Origin: Candidatus Obscuribacterales bacterium
GTDB lineage: Bacteria; Cyanobacteriota; Vampirovibrionia; Obscuribacterales; Obscuribacteraceae
Assembly (NCBI GenBank): GCA_019747875.1
Contig: JAIEQI010000037.1
Span: 1 to 64,000 of the forward strand
Direction: 5' to 3'
DNA length: 64,000 nucleotides
The position numbers and the translations under genes were made by a program. The notes under the pieces are model-generated. The model was not told the origin of the DNA, did not search any database, and saw only the letters and a program-made list of their open reading frames with translations. Positions 42,320 through 50,744 of the stretch are shown piece after piece. How positions within the stretch are numbered: position 1 is the first letter of the stretch; every line of letters begins with the position of its first letter.

Positions 42320-42541
42320 CTAGAAAACAGACGCTGGACGCCAGTCGGTCCAGTGCAGCAAATGATCAAGTACGTCTTGCACATCCGATGCATCGGCAAT
42401 CGGATCTGACGAAAGAATGTCTTTTGGTAGATTGAGTTCTTCCAAAATGTCTTGCGAGCTTTCGTTAAATGAACGGATGATTGATATATCAATCGTAAGT
42501 GTTGATTCGGTTTCCAATACCGAGCTCACCAAATTTCCCAT
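42320..42541 (-). CDS. small acidic protein of unknown function
   Basis: 73 residues beginning MGNLVSSVLETESTLTIDIS and ending HLLHWTDWRPASVF. GGGGTAGG lies about six bases before the ATG, a reasonable ribosome binding site. The composition is coherent (acidic, amphipathic helices such as SSQDILEELNLP and DVQDVLDHLL). I know no family. It follows the intrinsic terminator of the upstream TPR gene, so it should have its own promoter in 42545-42635. Confidence 0.55.
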   Translation of the reverse strand: MGNLVSSVLETESTLTIDISIIRSFNESSQDILEELNLPKDILSSDPIADASDVQDVLDHLLHWTDWRPASVF

Positions 42542-42636
42542 TTTCTACCTACCCCTAGTTACCACCCCGTGTGTGTGTATCTACACTCTCCTCCTCGGAA
42601 CTTTGACAGTGACTAGATTAAATCGCCCAATGCCAA

Positions 42637-42668
42637 TAAAAAAGCCCCCGCCCCTTGTGGGGCAAGGA
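42637..42668 (-). terminator. intrinsic terminator of the TPR-like gene
   Basis: On the minus strand CCTTGCCCCACAAGGGGCGG then GGGCTTTTTTATTG: stem GCCCC/GGGGC with ACAA loop, followed by six T residues. It sits 26-57 bases after the stop of the gene ending at 42694. Confidence 0.8.
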
Positions 42669-42693
42669 CTTTCTCAAAACGAACTGTATTGGA

Positions 42694-43377
42694 CTAGGCC
42701 GGTACTAGCCCGAGACTTCTGTTTCTTGTCTCGTTTAGTTGGCCAAGCAATTCCTTATAGGTAGGATGGTCCTCATTGGCGCCAGGCTCAATAATCGCCA
42801 AGCACTGTTGCATGTAATTCATGGCTTCTGGGAGTTTGTCCATTGCGGCATAAAGATCAGCCAGCACCCAGTAGAGCTCGGAAAGCGTTTCTTCGTCATC
42901 GCGACGATGGAGCTTAGTGATGTTCAGAGCCTTAGAAGCGGTCTGAGCAGCTAGTTGGAAGTGCCTGCGCGAAGCAAAGAAGCTTGTTAGCGCTTCAGCA
43001 CATTCGAACTCTTCGAAATACTCTTTTTGTTTGCAGCCCGGTTTGTTGATCCACTCCAGCACGGTCGGATCTTCCGGAAATTCCTTCGCGACATCTGGAT
43101 ATTTGTTGGCGCGCTCGACCTTGTGCATCAAAGTAGCAATTGTTTTTGACTGGTGACCTTTGCGATCCTGTTCATATGATTGCTGCTTCGGCGCTGGAGC
43201 TGCTCCAGTGTATCCGCCATTTATTGCAGCGGAACCCATCGCTTGCACCATGCCTTCAATAAAAGAAACGACCGATTCTTTATCAACGCTTTGTTTCAAG
43301 AATTGGTCAGCTGTTGCTGGAGCCGCATCACGATTGGCTTCAGGCGTGACGTTTTGTTCTTCGTCGTGATTAGACAT
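42694..43377 (-). CDS. TPR-like cytoplasmic protein
   Basis: 227 residues; GAGG lies eight bases before the ATG. The N-terminal 75 residues are polar with a glycine/alanine patch (MGSAAINGGYTGAAP). The C-terminal half has two TPR-like helix pairs: FFASRRHFQLAAQTASKALN and LYWVLADLYAAMDKLPEAMN then YMQQCLAIIEPG. No signal peptide. A cytoplasmic adaptor is plausible; the partner is unknown. An intrinsic terminator follows. The PilT genes diverge from it. Confidence 0.72.
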   Translation of the reverse strand: MSNHDEEQNVTPEANRDAAPATADQFLKQSVDKESVVSFIEGMVQAMGSAAINGGYTGAAPAPKQQSYEQDRKGHQSKTIATLMHKVERANKYPDVAKEFPEDPTVLEWINKPGCKQKEYFEEFECAEALTSFFASRRHFQLAAQTASKALNITKLHRRDDEETLSELYWVLADLYAAMDKLPEAMNYMQQCLAIIEPGANEDHPTYKELLGQLNETRNRSLGLVPA

Positions 43378-43717
43378 GGCATTTACCTCAGTACCGGACG
43401 AGTTATTTATTCCCCGCTTGGCCGTCTTGTAATCGTGAGGCGACGAAAAGCCTGATTAGATATGGTTATCAAGAGGATCGAATTTAATATGGGAAGAACG
43501 TTTAGTAATTAGAAATGCTGATAACCAAAACAGCAAACGGTTCAACATCGATTATATGGAAATCAGAAAAAGAGTCCAGCAAAAAGAATTGGCGAGCATG
43601 GTCTTCGACGATGTCCTGCCAATGGCCACTTTTATGAACTAAGGCTTGATTCTGCGCTTCGAACTTGGCAAGTTGGGCATAGCGATCAAAGGTAATAGAA
43701 AACTTTGGAGAAATTAC
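43378..43717. other. 340-bp divergent intergenic region
   Basis: Contains the promoters of the TPR-like gene (minus) and the PilT pair (plus). Several short frames look mildly protein-like on both strands (for example plus-strand NIDYMEIRKRVQQKELASMV ending TAA at about 43641), but none has a start with a ribosome binding site. I cannot tell decayed gene from chance. No clear hairpin or operator. Confidence 0.4.
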
Positions 43718-44794
43718 GTGCAAAGCGCCTCTACTGGAGTTATGGAAGCCGACACCGCCGCTCTTCGCGAGATCATTGAACGCGGAGTGAACGTCCAAGC
43801 AAGCGACGTGCATCTTCATACCGGATATCCTCCGATGATGAGGATTGCAGGAAGCATGGTCGCCATGGGCGAAGAAAAACTCGAGAATACCAAATTGATG
43901 CAGCAATTCAATGCAATCTTGAGCGAAAAGGATCGAGAAATTTTTGCGAAGCGCAAGGATGTGGACTTCACATACGAAATCCCTGGACTTGCTCGATTGC
44001 GGGGAAGTGTTTTCGTGGGACATATAGGAGTAAACGCGAGTTTTAGAGTCCTGCCCCCAACGGCAGTTCCGCTTCAAGACCTTGGTTTGCCACCACAACT
44101 GGAAAGATTCATCGATTATCACCATGGTCTTGTACTGCTAACGGGACCTGCAGGTTGCGGAAAAAGCACCACTTTGGCTGCGTTAGTCAATCTCATCAAT
44201 GAGAAACATTCAGGTCGCCACGTTCTTAGCCTAGAGGATCCAATCGAAATATTGCATCCACACAAGAAGTGTGTCATCAATCAGCGCCAGATAAACCTGC
44301 ATACCAACAGTTGCGAACGTGCTATGCGTGCCGCTCTTCGTGAGGACCCAGACATTATAGTAATCGGTGAAATGCGAGATGCAGAGACCATGCAACTTGC
44401 ATTGACCGCTGCAGAAACAGGACACTTGGTTATGGCCTCCATGCACACTACAGATGCAATCAAATCTATTACGCGAATTGTTGACAGTTTCCACCCGGAA
44501 AAGCAACCGCAAATACGGACCATGTTGGGTGAATCGCTACAGGCAGTATTCAGTCAATTGCTATTGCCATGTACTGACGGAAAAACTCGGGCGTTGGCTT
44601 ATGAACTTCTCTTCGTCAATGCTGCCGTCGGAAACATGATTAGAGAGAAGAAAACATTCCAAATCCCATCGATTATGCAAACAGGAAAAGCGCAGGGTAT
44701 GGTTACCCTTTCCCAGACTATTGGTGATCTCGTGAGAGCAGGAAAAGTATCGCGCGACGTAGCAAAGAAATATGCCGAAGAAGGATATTTCTAA
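43718..44794 (+). CDS. PilT-type twitching motility ATPase, first paralogue
   Basis: 358 residues from GTG at 43718, chosen because TTGGAG lies seven bases upstream; an ATG eight codons later is an alternative. Domains follow PilT: N-terminal PAS-like part (ASDVHLHTGYPPMMRIAG), then the RecA-like core with Walker A GPAGCGKST at 143-151, Asp box LSLEDPIE, Walker B DIIVIGEMRD and the His box MASMHTTDA. PilT hexamers power type IV pilus retraction. Residues after 340 keep the AIRNLIRE-like equivalent (GNMIREKKTFQIPSIMQTG). The second paralogue starts 44 bases downstream. No pilB or pilC is in the window. Confidence 0.92.
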   Translation: MQSASTGVMEADTAALREIIERGVNVQASDVHLHTGYPPMMRIAGSMVAMGEEKLENTKLMQQFNAILSEKDREIFAKRKDVDFTYEIPGLARLRGSVFVGHIGVNASFRVLPPTAVPLQDLGLPPQLERFIDYHHGLVLLTGPAGCGKSTTLAALVNLINEKHSGRHVLSLEDPIEILHPHKKCVINQRQINLHTNSCERAMRAALREDPDIIVIGEMRDAETMQLALTAAETGHLVMASMHTTDAIKSITRIVDSFHPEKQPQIRTMLGESLQAVFSQLLLPCTDGKTRALAYELLFVNAAVGNMIREKKTFQIPSIMQTGKAQGMVTLSQTIGDLVRAGKVSRDVAKKYAEEGYF

Positions 44795-44837
44795 CAGGTA
44801 CCTTTGTTGCAGACTATTTTCTAGGAGAACTAAATTC

Positions 44838-45914
44838 ATGGCTAAGCTCGATGCGTTGTTTAAGCATCTGAAAGATAACGGAGGCTCCGACCTTCATCTT
44901 GTGGTTGGCTCTCCGCCCAAGATGCGCATTCACGGAAATATTGTCGATGTTCAGGGGGCTCCTGTATTGACTGCTGAAATGGTAAAAACACTTCTTCTTG
45001 AATTACTCTCGGAAGCCCAGAAGAATCTCTACTTGCAAGATAAGGATCTCGACTTTGCGCATGCGCTTGAAGGAGTTGGACGGTTTCGCTGTAATTACTT
45101 TTTCCAGAATGCAGGACCCGCTGCTGTCTTCCGGATGATTCCCGAGAAGATCAAAGCATTGGCTGAACTAAACTTGCCCCCGGTGATTGGCACATTTGCG
45201 GATTTCCCGCGTGGACTGGTTCTTGTTACGGGACCAACCGGAAGCGGTAAGTCAACCACGCTCGCTGCAATCGTCAACGAGATCAACGAAAGATATCCGA
45301 AGCATATTGTCACTATCGAGGATCCCCTAGAGTTCGTCCACCAGCCCAAGAAAGCGATGATTACTCACCGGGAAGTCGGAGCACATGCGGAGAGCTTTGA
45401 GAGCGCATTGCGTGCAGCAGTTCGCGAAGATCCGGATGTTATTCTCGTTGGCGAAATGCGTGACCTTGAAACAATAAGGTTGGCATTGACAGCAGCAGAG
45501 ATGGGATTCCTCGTATTCGGAACCTTGCATACGAACTCTGCTTCCAAAACGGTTGACCGTATAGTTGACGTGTTCCCTGCTACGCAACAAGCAGCAGTTC
45601 GCACAATGCTGTCGACCTCGCTGGCGGCCATTTGTTCACAACTCCTGGTGCGCGGTGCCGATGGAAAGAGCCGTTGTTGCGCTAACGAAATCCTGATTTC
45701 AAGCCCCGGAGTTGCAAATGCAATACGTGAAGGCAACTTGAATATGATCAAGTCAACGATTCAATCCGGCGGGGCGCAAGGCATGATCTTGATGGACATG
45801 TCGCTCGAAAAGCTTGTTCAATCAGGCAAAGCCGATCCAGAAGACGTATACATGAAGGCCACGGATAAGCAACGCTTTCAGCGCTATGTCGGACAAAAGG
45901 CAGCTATGCATTAG
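44838..45914 (+). CDS. pilT: PilT-type twitching motility ATPase, second paralogue
   Basis: 358 residues from the ATG giving MAKLDALFKH, preceded by AGGAG at 11 bases. Walker A GPTGSGKST at 132-140, Asp box VTIEDPLEFVHQPKK, Walker B DVILVGEMRD, His box FGTLHTNSASKTVDR and the C-terminal AIREGNLNMIKSTIQSGG are all close to consensus PilT. Of the two neighbours this is the more canonical, while the first has Cys in its Walker A. Tandem PilT/PilU-like pairs cooperate in retraction in other bacteria, so the two may form a retraction module. Confidence 0.95.
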   Translation: MAKLDALFKHLKDNGGSDLHLVVGSPPKMRIHGNIVDVQGAPVLTAEMVKTLLLELLSEAQKNLYLQDKDLDFAHALEGVGRFRCNYFFQNAGPAAVFRMIPEKIKALAELNLPPVIGTFADFPRGLVLVTGPTGSGKSTTLAAIVNEINERYPKHIVTIEDPLEFVHQPKKAMITHREVGAHAESFESALRAAVREDPDVILVGEMRDLETIRLALTAAEMGFLVFGTLHTNSASKTVDRIVDVFPATQQAAVRTMLSTSLAAICSQLLVRGADGKSRCCANEILISSPGVANAIREGNLNMIKSTIQSGGAQGMILMDMSLEKLVQSGKADPEDVYMKATDKQRFQRYVGQKAAMH

Positions 45915-46083
45915 TCAGCACTGAATTCCTTTGCAGTGTACATAAGGCAAAATCTCTTGTCTTCGTCCGGGCACATTCTCTTTTGATGCCCGTTAACGCA
46001 AGACTCGACTTGCGCGGCTCCGCTGTATAAGTGTAAGTAATGAATCTTTTGCATTAGCAGTGTAAGATTTAGTCTGCTTTGAA

Positions 46084-47361
46084 GTGAATGTCGTGTCGAC
46101 GCAAATATCAATCTGCCTTCCCGTTTTTGACGGCGAAAAACATTTGGCAGCAGCCATCGAGTCTGTCCTTAGGCAATCGTGTAGTAATTTTGAGCTGTTG
46201 ATCGCCGATGATTGCTCCTCGGATGCTTCGGTTGAAATAATCAGGCTCTACGAAGCTCAAGATCAGAGAATCGTCTGGTGGCGAAATGAGACGAGTCTTG
46301 GACTCTTTCAAAACTACAATGCCTGCATTGAGCGTGCAACGGGAAATTACATAAAACTATTTGCGCAAGATGATCTTCTCGAACCTGCCTGCCTTGAGCG
46401 TATGGGTAATGTGCTCGACAGCATTCCGGCCGTAAACTTAGTAAGTTGTGCGCGCCGAGTTATTGATGAAAGTGCGAACGAGGGAAATGAAAGCGTCATG
46501 CGAAATGACCTGGCAAAAGGATTGGTTCTTAACGCTGAGTCTATCGTATTGAAGAGCTTGCTGACTCTGTCAAACCAGATTGGTGAACCTGCAGCGGTTA
46601 TGTTTCGCGCATCAGCTAAAGGCAAAGGATTTGATACCAGGTACCATCATGTTGGTGATCTGGAGTACTGGTTGCGAATTTGTTTAGGAGGAGCCTGCTA
46701 TTTCCTTGACGAGGTTCTCTGCACTTTTCGGATTCATCCATCAGGACGCACCGCGTTTAATAAGCGCAACTTTTTATTCGCTCTCGACTTCTTGCGGATG
46801 GAAGAGAGCTTCAGCGCAGTATTACAGAGAAATGGCATCACCCCACAAGATTTCCGAAAGATCTGCGTGGATGCCCTCTCGGTCGACCTGGAATATTCTG
46901 TCAGAAACGGTTTGTTCGATCTCGACGATCGCCGCTCGACTCTATCTGCACTTAAAGATCTCTACTCGGGAGCTGATGCAAATGAAAGGCTGATGGCAGA
47001 TCTTGTCCTCTTTCGGGATTTGGCAACGAGTGCCTTGTATACACTTGGTGCGGAGCGCGCTGCCGCCGCTAAAGAATTATCGAAGATGGAGCTGATTGCA
47101 AACAAACGAGAAAGTCGCCTGCGAGGCATGCTCAGCAGCTTTTCCTGGAAATCGACAAAGTGGCTGCGTGATTTGAAGAGGAGTCTGCGTGATCGAGCTA
47201 AGTCCGGGCATCCTAGCAAGGTTGAAGAAGGTTTGGAAGATAACTTTGATGACCAAATGTTGTACCTTATTTATCTGCGTAGGCAAATCGGAAAAGTCTC
47301 GCGCAGCTCTTCTTGGAAGATTACTTCGCCTTTGCGTAAGTTAAGCGGGCGTGACGAATGA
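46084..47361 (+). CDS. GT2-family glycosyltransferase
   Basis: 425 residues from GTG (second GTG three codons later). The GT-A fold is plain: QISICLPVFDGEKHLAAAIE at the start, LLIADDCSSDASVEIIRLYE as the nucleotide-sugar site, and FAQDDLLEPACLERM with the DXD-like metal motif. Later FDTRYHHVGDLEYWLRICLG is the usual acceptor region with the catalytic Asp. The C-terminal 200 residues are helical and basic. Family 2 enzymes add sugars to lipid-linked or surface glycans in the cytoplasm. First gene of a six-gene operon; the next gene overlaps its stop by 4 bases (ATGA). Confidence 0.92.
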   Translation: MNVVSTQISICLPVFDGEKHLAAAIESVLRQSCSNFELLIADDCSSDASVEIIRLYEAQDQRIVWWRNETSLGLFQNYNACIERATGNYIKLFAQDDLLEPACLERMGNVLDSIPAVNLVSCARRVIDESANEGNESVMRNDLAKGLVLNAESIVLKSLLTLSNQIGEPAAVMFRASAKGKGFDTRYHHVGDLEYWLRICLGGACYFLDEVLCTFRIHPSGRTAFNKRNFLFALDFLRMEESFSAVLQRNGITPQDFRKICVDALSVDLEYSVRNGLFDLDDRRSTLSALKDLYSGADANERLMADLVLFRDLATSALYTLGAERAAAAKELSKMELIANKRESRLRGMLSSFSWKSTKWLRDLKRSLRDRAKSGHPSKVEEGLEDNFDDQMLYLIYLRRQIGKVSRSSSWKITSPLRKLSGRDE

Positions 47362-48656
47362 AGGTGTTATATACATGCCACCAGTACTTTCCTCACCACA
47401 TTGGTGGTACAGAGATCTACACTCGTGGTTTGTCGCGGCGCATGCACCAGGCATCAAATGCCGTCGAAGTCTTCACGGCATTTGAATCCGGTCTAGCCGA
47501 GCCCAACAAGTACAAGTTATTATCCGGATCATATGAATCCATTCCTCTAACAGAATTACATTACAATTTGTCGGTTACCGAATTTCCGGCGCGTGATGAA
47601 TATTTCAATCCAAAAATTGGTGAGATATTCAAATCGATTCTGCAGAATTATAGACCGGACCTCGTCCACGTTATTCATTCAATGAGATTATCCGTAGCCA
47701 TCATGAAGGCTTGTCTGGATCTCGATGTTCCATATATAGTAAGTCTTTGTGATTTCTGGTATTTGTGTCCTCGGCATTCTTTGTTAGATATTGATTCGAG
47801 GCTTTGTTCGGGACCGGACAAGCTTGATAAATGCCTTCGCTGTGTCAGAAGCTTGCACGGTTTTGCCAAGGAGAATTCACCAGGCAAGGCAGCGGATGTG
47901 GATGCCGTCAATAAGCGCGCTCAGACAATTCGGCAATATCTTTTAGGAGCAAAAAAGATTCTGGCCTTATCGCAATTTCAAAAGAATGTTTTTGTAGTGA
48001 ACGGTTATCCTGAAAGCAAAATTGATGTTATGACTCATGGTGTAGAACCAGATGATTTTGCATCGGAACATCCCCGCTTGAACGAGCTTTCGAATAAGGC
48101 GGGGACTATAAAGATTGGATTCATCGGACATCTTGTAGAGCACAAAGGTGCGCATATCTTGCTCAAAGCACTGCAGGAACTCAATTCACCAAAGGTGTTT
48201 TGCGATATCTGGGGCCCATTGCGGGACGATCCTTATGTGTCAAAGATTGCTGACCTTGCGATAAGCCAACGCGGTGTAAGATTGCTCGGTGAATTGGATC
48301 CCGCCCGCCTGTCGGCGGTGCTACAAAGTTTTGATGTACTTGCAATGCCGGCTTTGTGGTACGAGAATCAGCCGCTCATCGTCAAAGCAGCTTTAGCAAT
48401 GGGTCTTCCCGTGTTATCTAGCGACATCGGTTCATTATCAGAAATGATTCAGCCAGGACGCAATGGCTGGCTTCTGCCCGCAGGGGATGTTTCTGCCTGG
48501 AAAAATGCCATTGACCGGTTGCTTATGGAAGGAGTCGCAAGACTTGAGCCAACGCCAATTAAGGATATGAATGCACACTTTCTTGAGATCAAAAGTCTCT
48601 ATGAGGAAGTTCTTGCCGCAGCGAAAACCACGAATTTGGCAGGCGACAGAGTATGA
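47358..48656 (+). CDS. GT4-family glycosyltransferase
   Basis: 432 residues. GT-B fold: MKVLYTCHQYFPHHIGGTEI with the glycine loop, VHVIHSMRLSVAIMKACLDL, then the C-terminal half with IKIGFIGHLVEHKGAHILLK, FCDIWGPLRDDPYV and LAMPALWYENQPLIVKAALA as the E-x7-type donor motif, then GSLSEMIQPGRNGWLLPAGD. A Cys-rich insert (CSGPDKLDKCLRCVRSLHG) after PRHSLLD is unusual for the family and might bind zinc. Start and stop overlap neighbours by 4 bases on both sides. Confidence 0.92.
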   Translation: MKVLYTCHQYFPHHIGGTEIYTRGLSRRMHQASNAVEVFTAFESGLAEPNKYKLLSGSYESIPLTELHYNLSVTEFPARDEYFNPKIGEIFKSILQNYRPDLVHVIHSMRLSVAIMKACLDLDVPYIVSLCDFWYLCPRHSLLDIDSRLCSGPDKLDKCLRCVRSLHGFAKENSPGKAADVDAVNKRAQTIRQYLLGAKKILALSQFQKNVFVVNGYPESKIDVMTHGVEPDDFASEHPRLNELSNKAGTIKIGFIGHLVEHKGAHILLKALQELNSPKVFCDIWGPLRDDPYVSKIADLAISQRGVRLLGELDPARLSAVLQSFDVLAMPALWYENQPLIVKAALAMGLPVLSSDIGSLSEMIQPGRNGWLLPAGDVSAWKNAIDRLLMEGVARLEPTPIKDMNAHFLEIKSLYEEVLAAAKTTNLAGDRV

Positions 48657-50698
48657 CGGCCGAACTTCACCTGGTTGACTTATTGAAAGATGCGCGAGTT
48701 GACGCTCCGAACTCTTCGTTTGTTAGCCTGCAACCGATCACAATTGATCGAGATACGCGCATGAGTATCTTTCAGCATCCGGATTCAACTGTTGCTTTCG
48801 AAATTCCCGATCTAGGAAAAAATGCAGTCCTGAAAACTGCAATTGGAATGAAAGATGTGTGTTGGAACAAAGTTCGTTCGCCAGTTATTTTTCGGGTCGT
48901 TGTAATTGATCGCCAGAAAAAACATGAGTTGCTGTTTCACGCCTTAGATGCGAGAAACGCTGAAGGAAGGCGTTGGCACGATGTAACGCTCTCTCTTTCC
49001 AAATTTCGCGGGCGTCCTGTCACTATCTTGCTCTCTACGTCGGTCCCTCCCTCTGCAGATGCAAGCTACGCCTGGTCAGGTTGGGCAGATCCGGTAATTT
49101 ATTTCGAGAACAAGCGAAAGGCAGTTCAAAGATGCAGAAACTTACAAAGCAAAGCAAATGTCCTTGTGATTAGCAGCGACGCACTACGTGCTGACTATTT
49201 GCAGTGTTATGGGCACCCCATAGTAAAGACTCCGCACATCGATCAACTCCTTGCCGACGGCGTTCAATTCAGCCATGCCCGCGCTGCGACACCGACGACA
49301 CTTGGCTCGTATGCAAGTATGTTTACCGGCAAACATGCAACAAAACATCGAGTTATTGCTGAGTGGGGCAAGTTGGAGTCCACTCATCAAACTCTTGCTA
49401 GCATCTTCGCTCAAAACGGATACCAAACAGTCAGCGCTGTAAGCGAAGCAGAACTTGCCGATGAGGAAACTGGTTTGGGAAAAGGATTCGACACCGTCAT
49501 AAAATGCCTTGCAAACCCGGCCCAATCTGGTGACATAACTGCTCGCCAATTTAATTCATGGCTAGATGCGCGCTCGTGTCAAAGTGCACCACCGTTTTTT
49601 GCTTGGGTGCAATTCTTTGATACTCATCCACCGGCATCACCTCCCGAGCCGTTCCGCTCTTTGTACTACCAGGGGCGTCCTGACGATCCGCTCAGGAGCT
49701 ACTGGCCCGACCGCGTTATGCAAATCAGGGGAATGGAGTCCGTCTTGGAACTTGAACCAGCTGTTTCACTGCTGCGAAAAGGCGTAGCGGACAGAATTAT
49801 TCTTGAACGTTTGAAGGCGACTGCTGATGCGCTGGCCGGCAGATCGAAGGTTCCCCCTGACCTTGCGGTCAATATCAAGTCATTGGGCGAACGCGCCTTC
49901 AACGGGACTTCAATCGAGCAGTTTTCAATCTGGTTGGATGCACAAGTGGAAAGGCTGAAGAGCGGCGCAGACGTTCCGGAATTGGCTGACTGGATAGAAT
50001 TCGTCTTGCCGCTCTTAAAGGAAATTGAAAACGACACGCTCAGCTGGTTGGATGGCGTGCTTGATTTTCGTTACCCAATAGCTCAATACATGGGCGGCAT
50101 ATCCTACGTCGATGCGCAGATTGGCGAGATAATTCAGAAACTTAAGGGACTGGAGATTTACGACGACACGCTGATCCTTTTCACTGCTCCTCATGGTGAA
50201 CTCTTGGGAGAACTGGATGTGTGCTTCCATCACCACGCACTGGCTGAAGAGGTTCTGCGGGTACCGGCCTTGATTAAACCTAGCCGCCACAAGCCTTTTA
50301 CTAAGGGTGCACGAATCGGCGGCGTCTTCGACCAAGTAGATATTTTGCCGACTTTGCTTGAATCAGCCGATCTTCCGTTGCCGGATCATTTGGACGGTGA
50401 AAGCCGCTGGGCAGAAGTACAGAATGGTGCCGCCATCGCCGATCATGATAGTTTTGCTGTGAATTATCATTTCACAATGTTCAGTTTAACCAGACCTCCC
50501 TATACGTATTTGTTTAGCGCAGACGCGAACTCTTTGTCATCGAAATGGGTGTTCAAAGATTCAGAAGAGATGCTTTTAGCCCTTCTCAGTCCAATGAACT
50601 ACGAGCGCAATCTGATTCATGAAATGCCGGAAGTGGCTGAGCCGATGAGGAAACGCCTGAAGGAACTGAGCCGAGTGCATAAGCTCCTGCCAATGTAA
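48653..50698 (+). CDS. sulfatase-like protein, alkaline phosphatase superfamily, active site altered
   Basis: 681 residues. Residues 1-155 are a beta-rich domain of the kind that precedes some sulfatases. The superfamily core starts at 168 with NVLVISSDALRADYLQCYGH, KTPHIDQLLADGVQFSHARA. The nucleophile region reads ATPTTLGSYASMFTG (212 on): no CxPxR, so no formylglycine, but the Thr-type of phosphodiesterase-like members is possible. The late metal motif, normally SDHGE, reads TAPHGELLGEL with Pro513 in place of Asp, so catalysis is doubtful. A 90-residue helical insertion lies near 380-470. It overlaps both neighbours' ends or follows closely and probably handles the same glycan. Confidence 0.85.
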   Translation: MTAELHLVDLLKDARVDAPNSSFVSLQPITIDRDTRMSIFQHPDSTVAFEIPDLGKNAVLKTAIGMKDVCWNKVRSPVIFRVVVIDRQKKHELLFHALDARNAEGRRWHDVTLSLSKFRGRPVTILLSTSVPPSADASYAWSGWADPVIYFENKRKAVQRCRNLQSKANVLVISSDALRADYLQCYGHPIVKTPHIDQLLADGVQFSHARAATPTTLGSYASMFTGKHATKHRVIAEWGKLESTHQTLASIFAQNGYQTVSAVSEAELADEETGLGKGFDTVIKCLANPAQSGDITARQFNSWLDARSCQSAPPFFAWVQFFDTHPPASPPEPFRSLYYQGRPDDPLRSYWPDRVMQIRGMESVLELEPAVSLLRKGVADRIILERLKATADALAGRSKVPPDLAVNIKSLGERAFNGTSIEQFSIWLDAQVERLKSGADVPELADWIEFVLPLLKEIENDTLSWLDGVLDFRYPIAQYMGGISYVDAQIGEIIQKLKGLEIYDDTLILFTAPHGELLGELDVCFHHHALAEEVLRVPALIKPSRHKPFTKGARIGGVFDQVDILPTLLESADLPLPDHLDGESRWAEVQNGAAIADHDSFAVNYHFTMFSLTRPPYTYLFSADANSLSSKWVFKDSEEMLLALLSPMNYERNLIHEMPEVAEPMRKRLKELSRVHKLLPM

Positions 50699-50744
50699 GA
50701 ACACCTCATGACATGTTATCCTGCATGGCTACTTTCGGCTTTCA

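Noticed and set aside
43502..44125. Long minus-strand frame opposite the first PilT gene
   Set aside because: The PilT product on the plus strand is unmistakable across most of it; the remainder in the intergenic region has no start codon.
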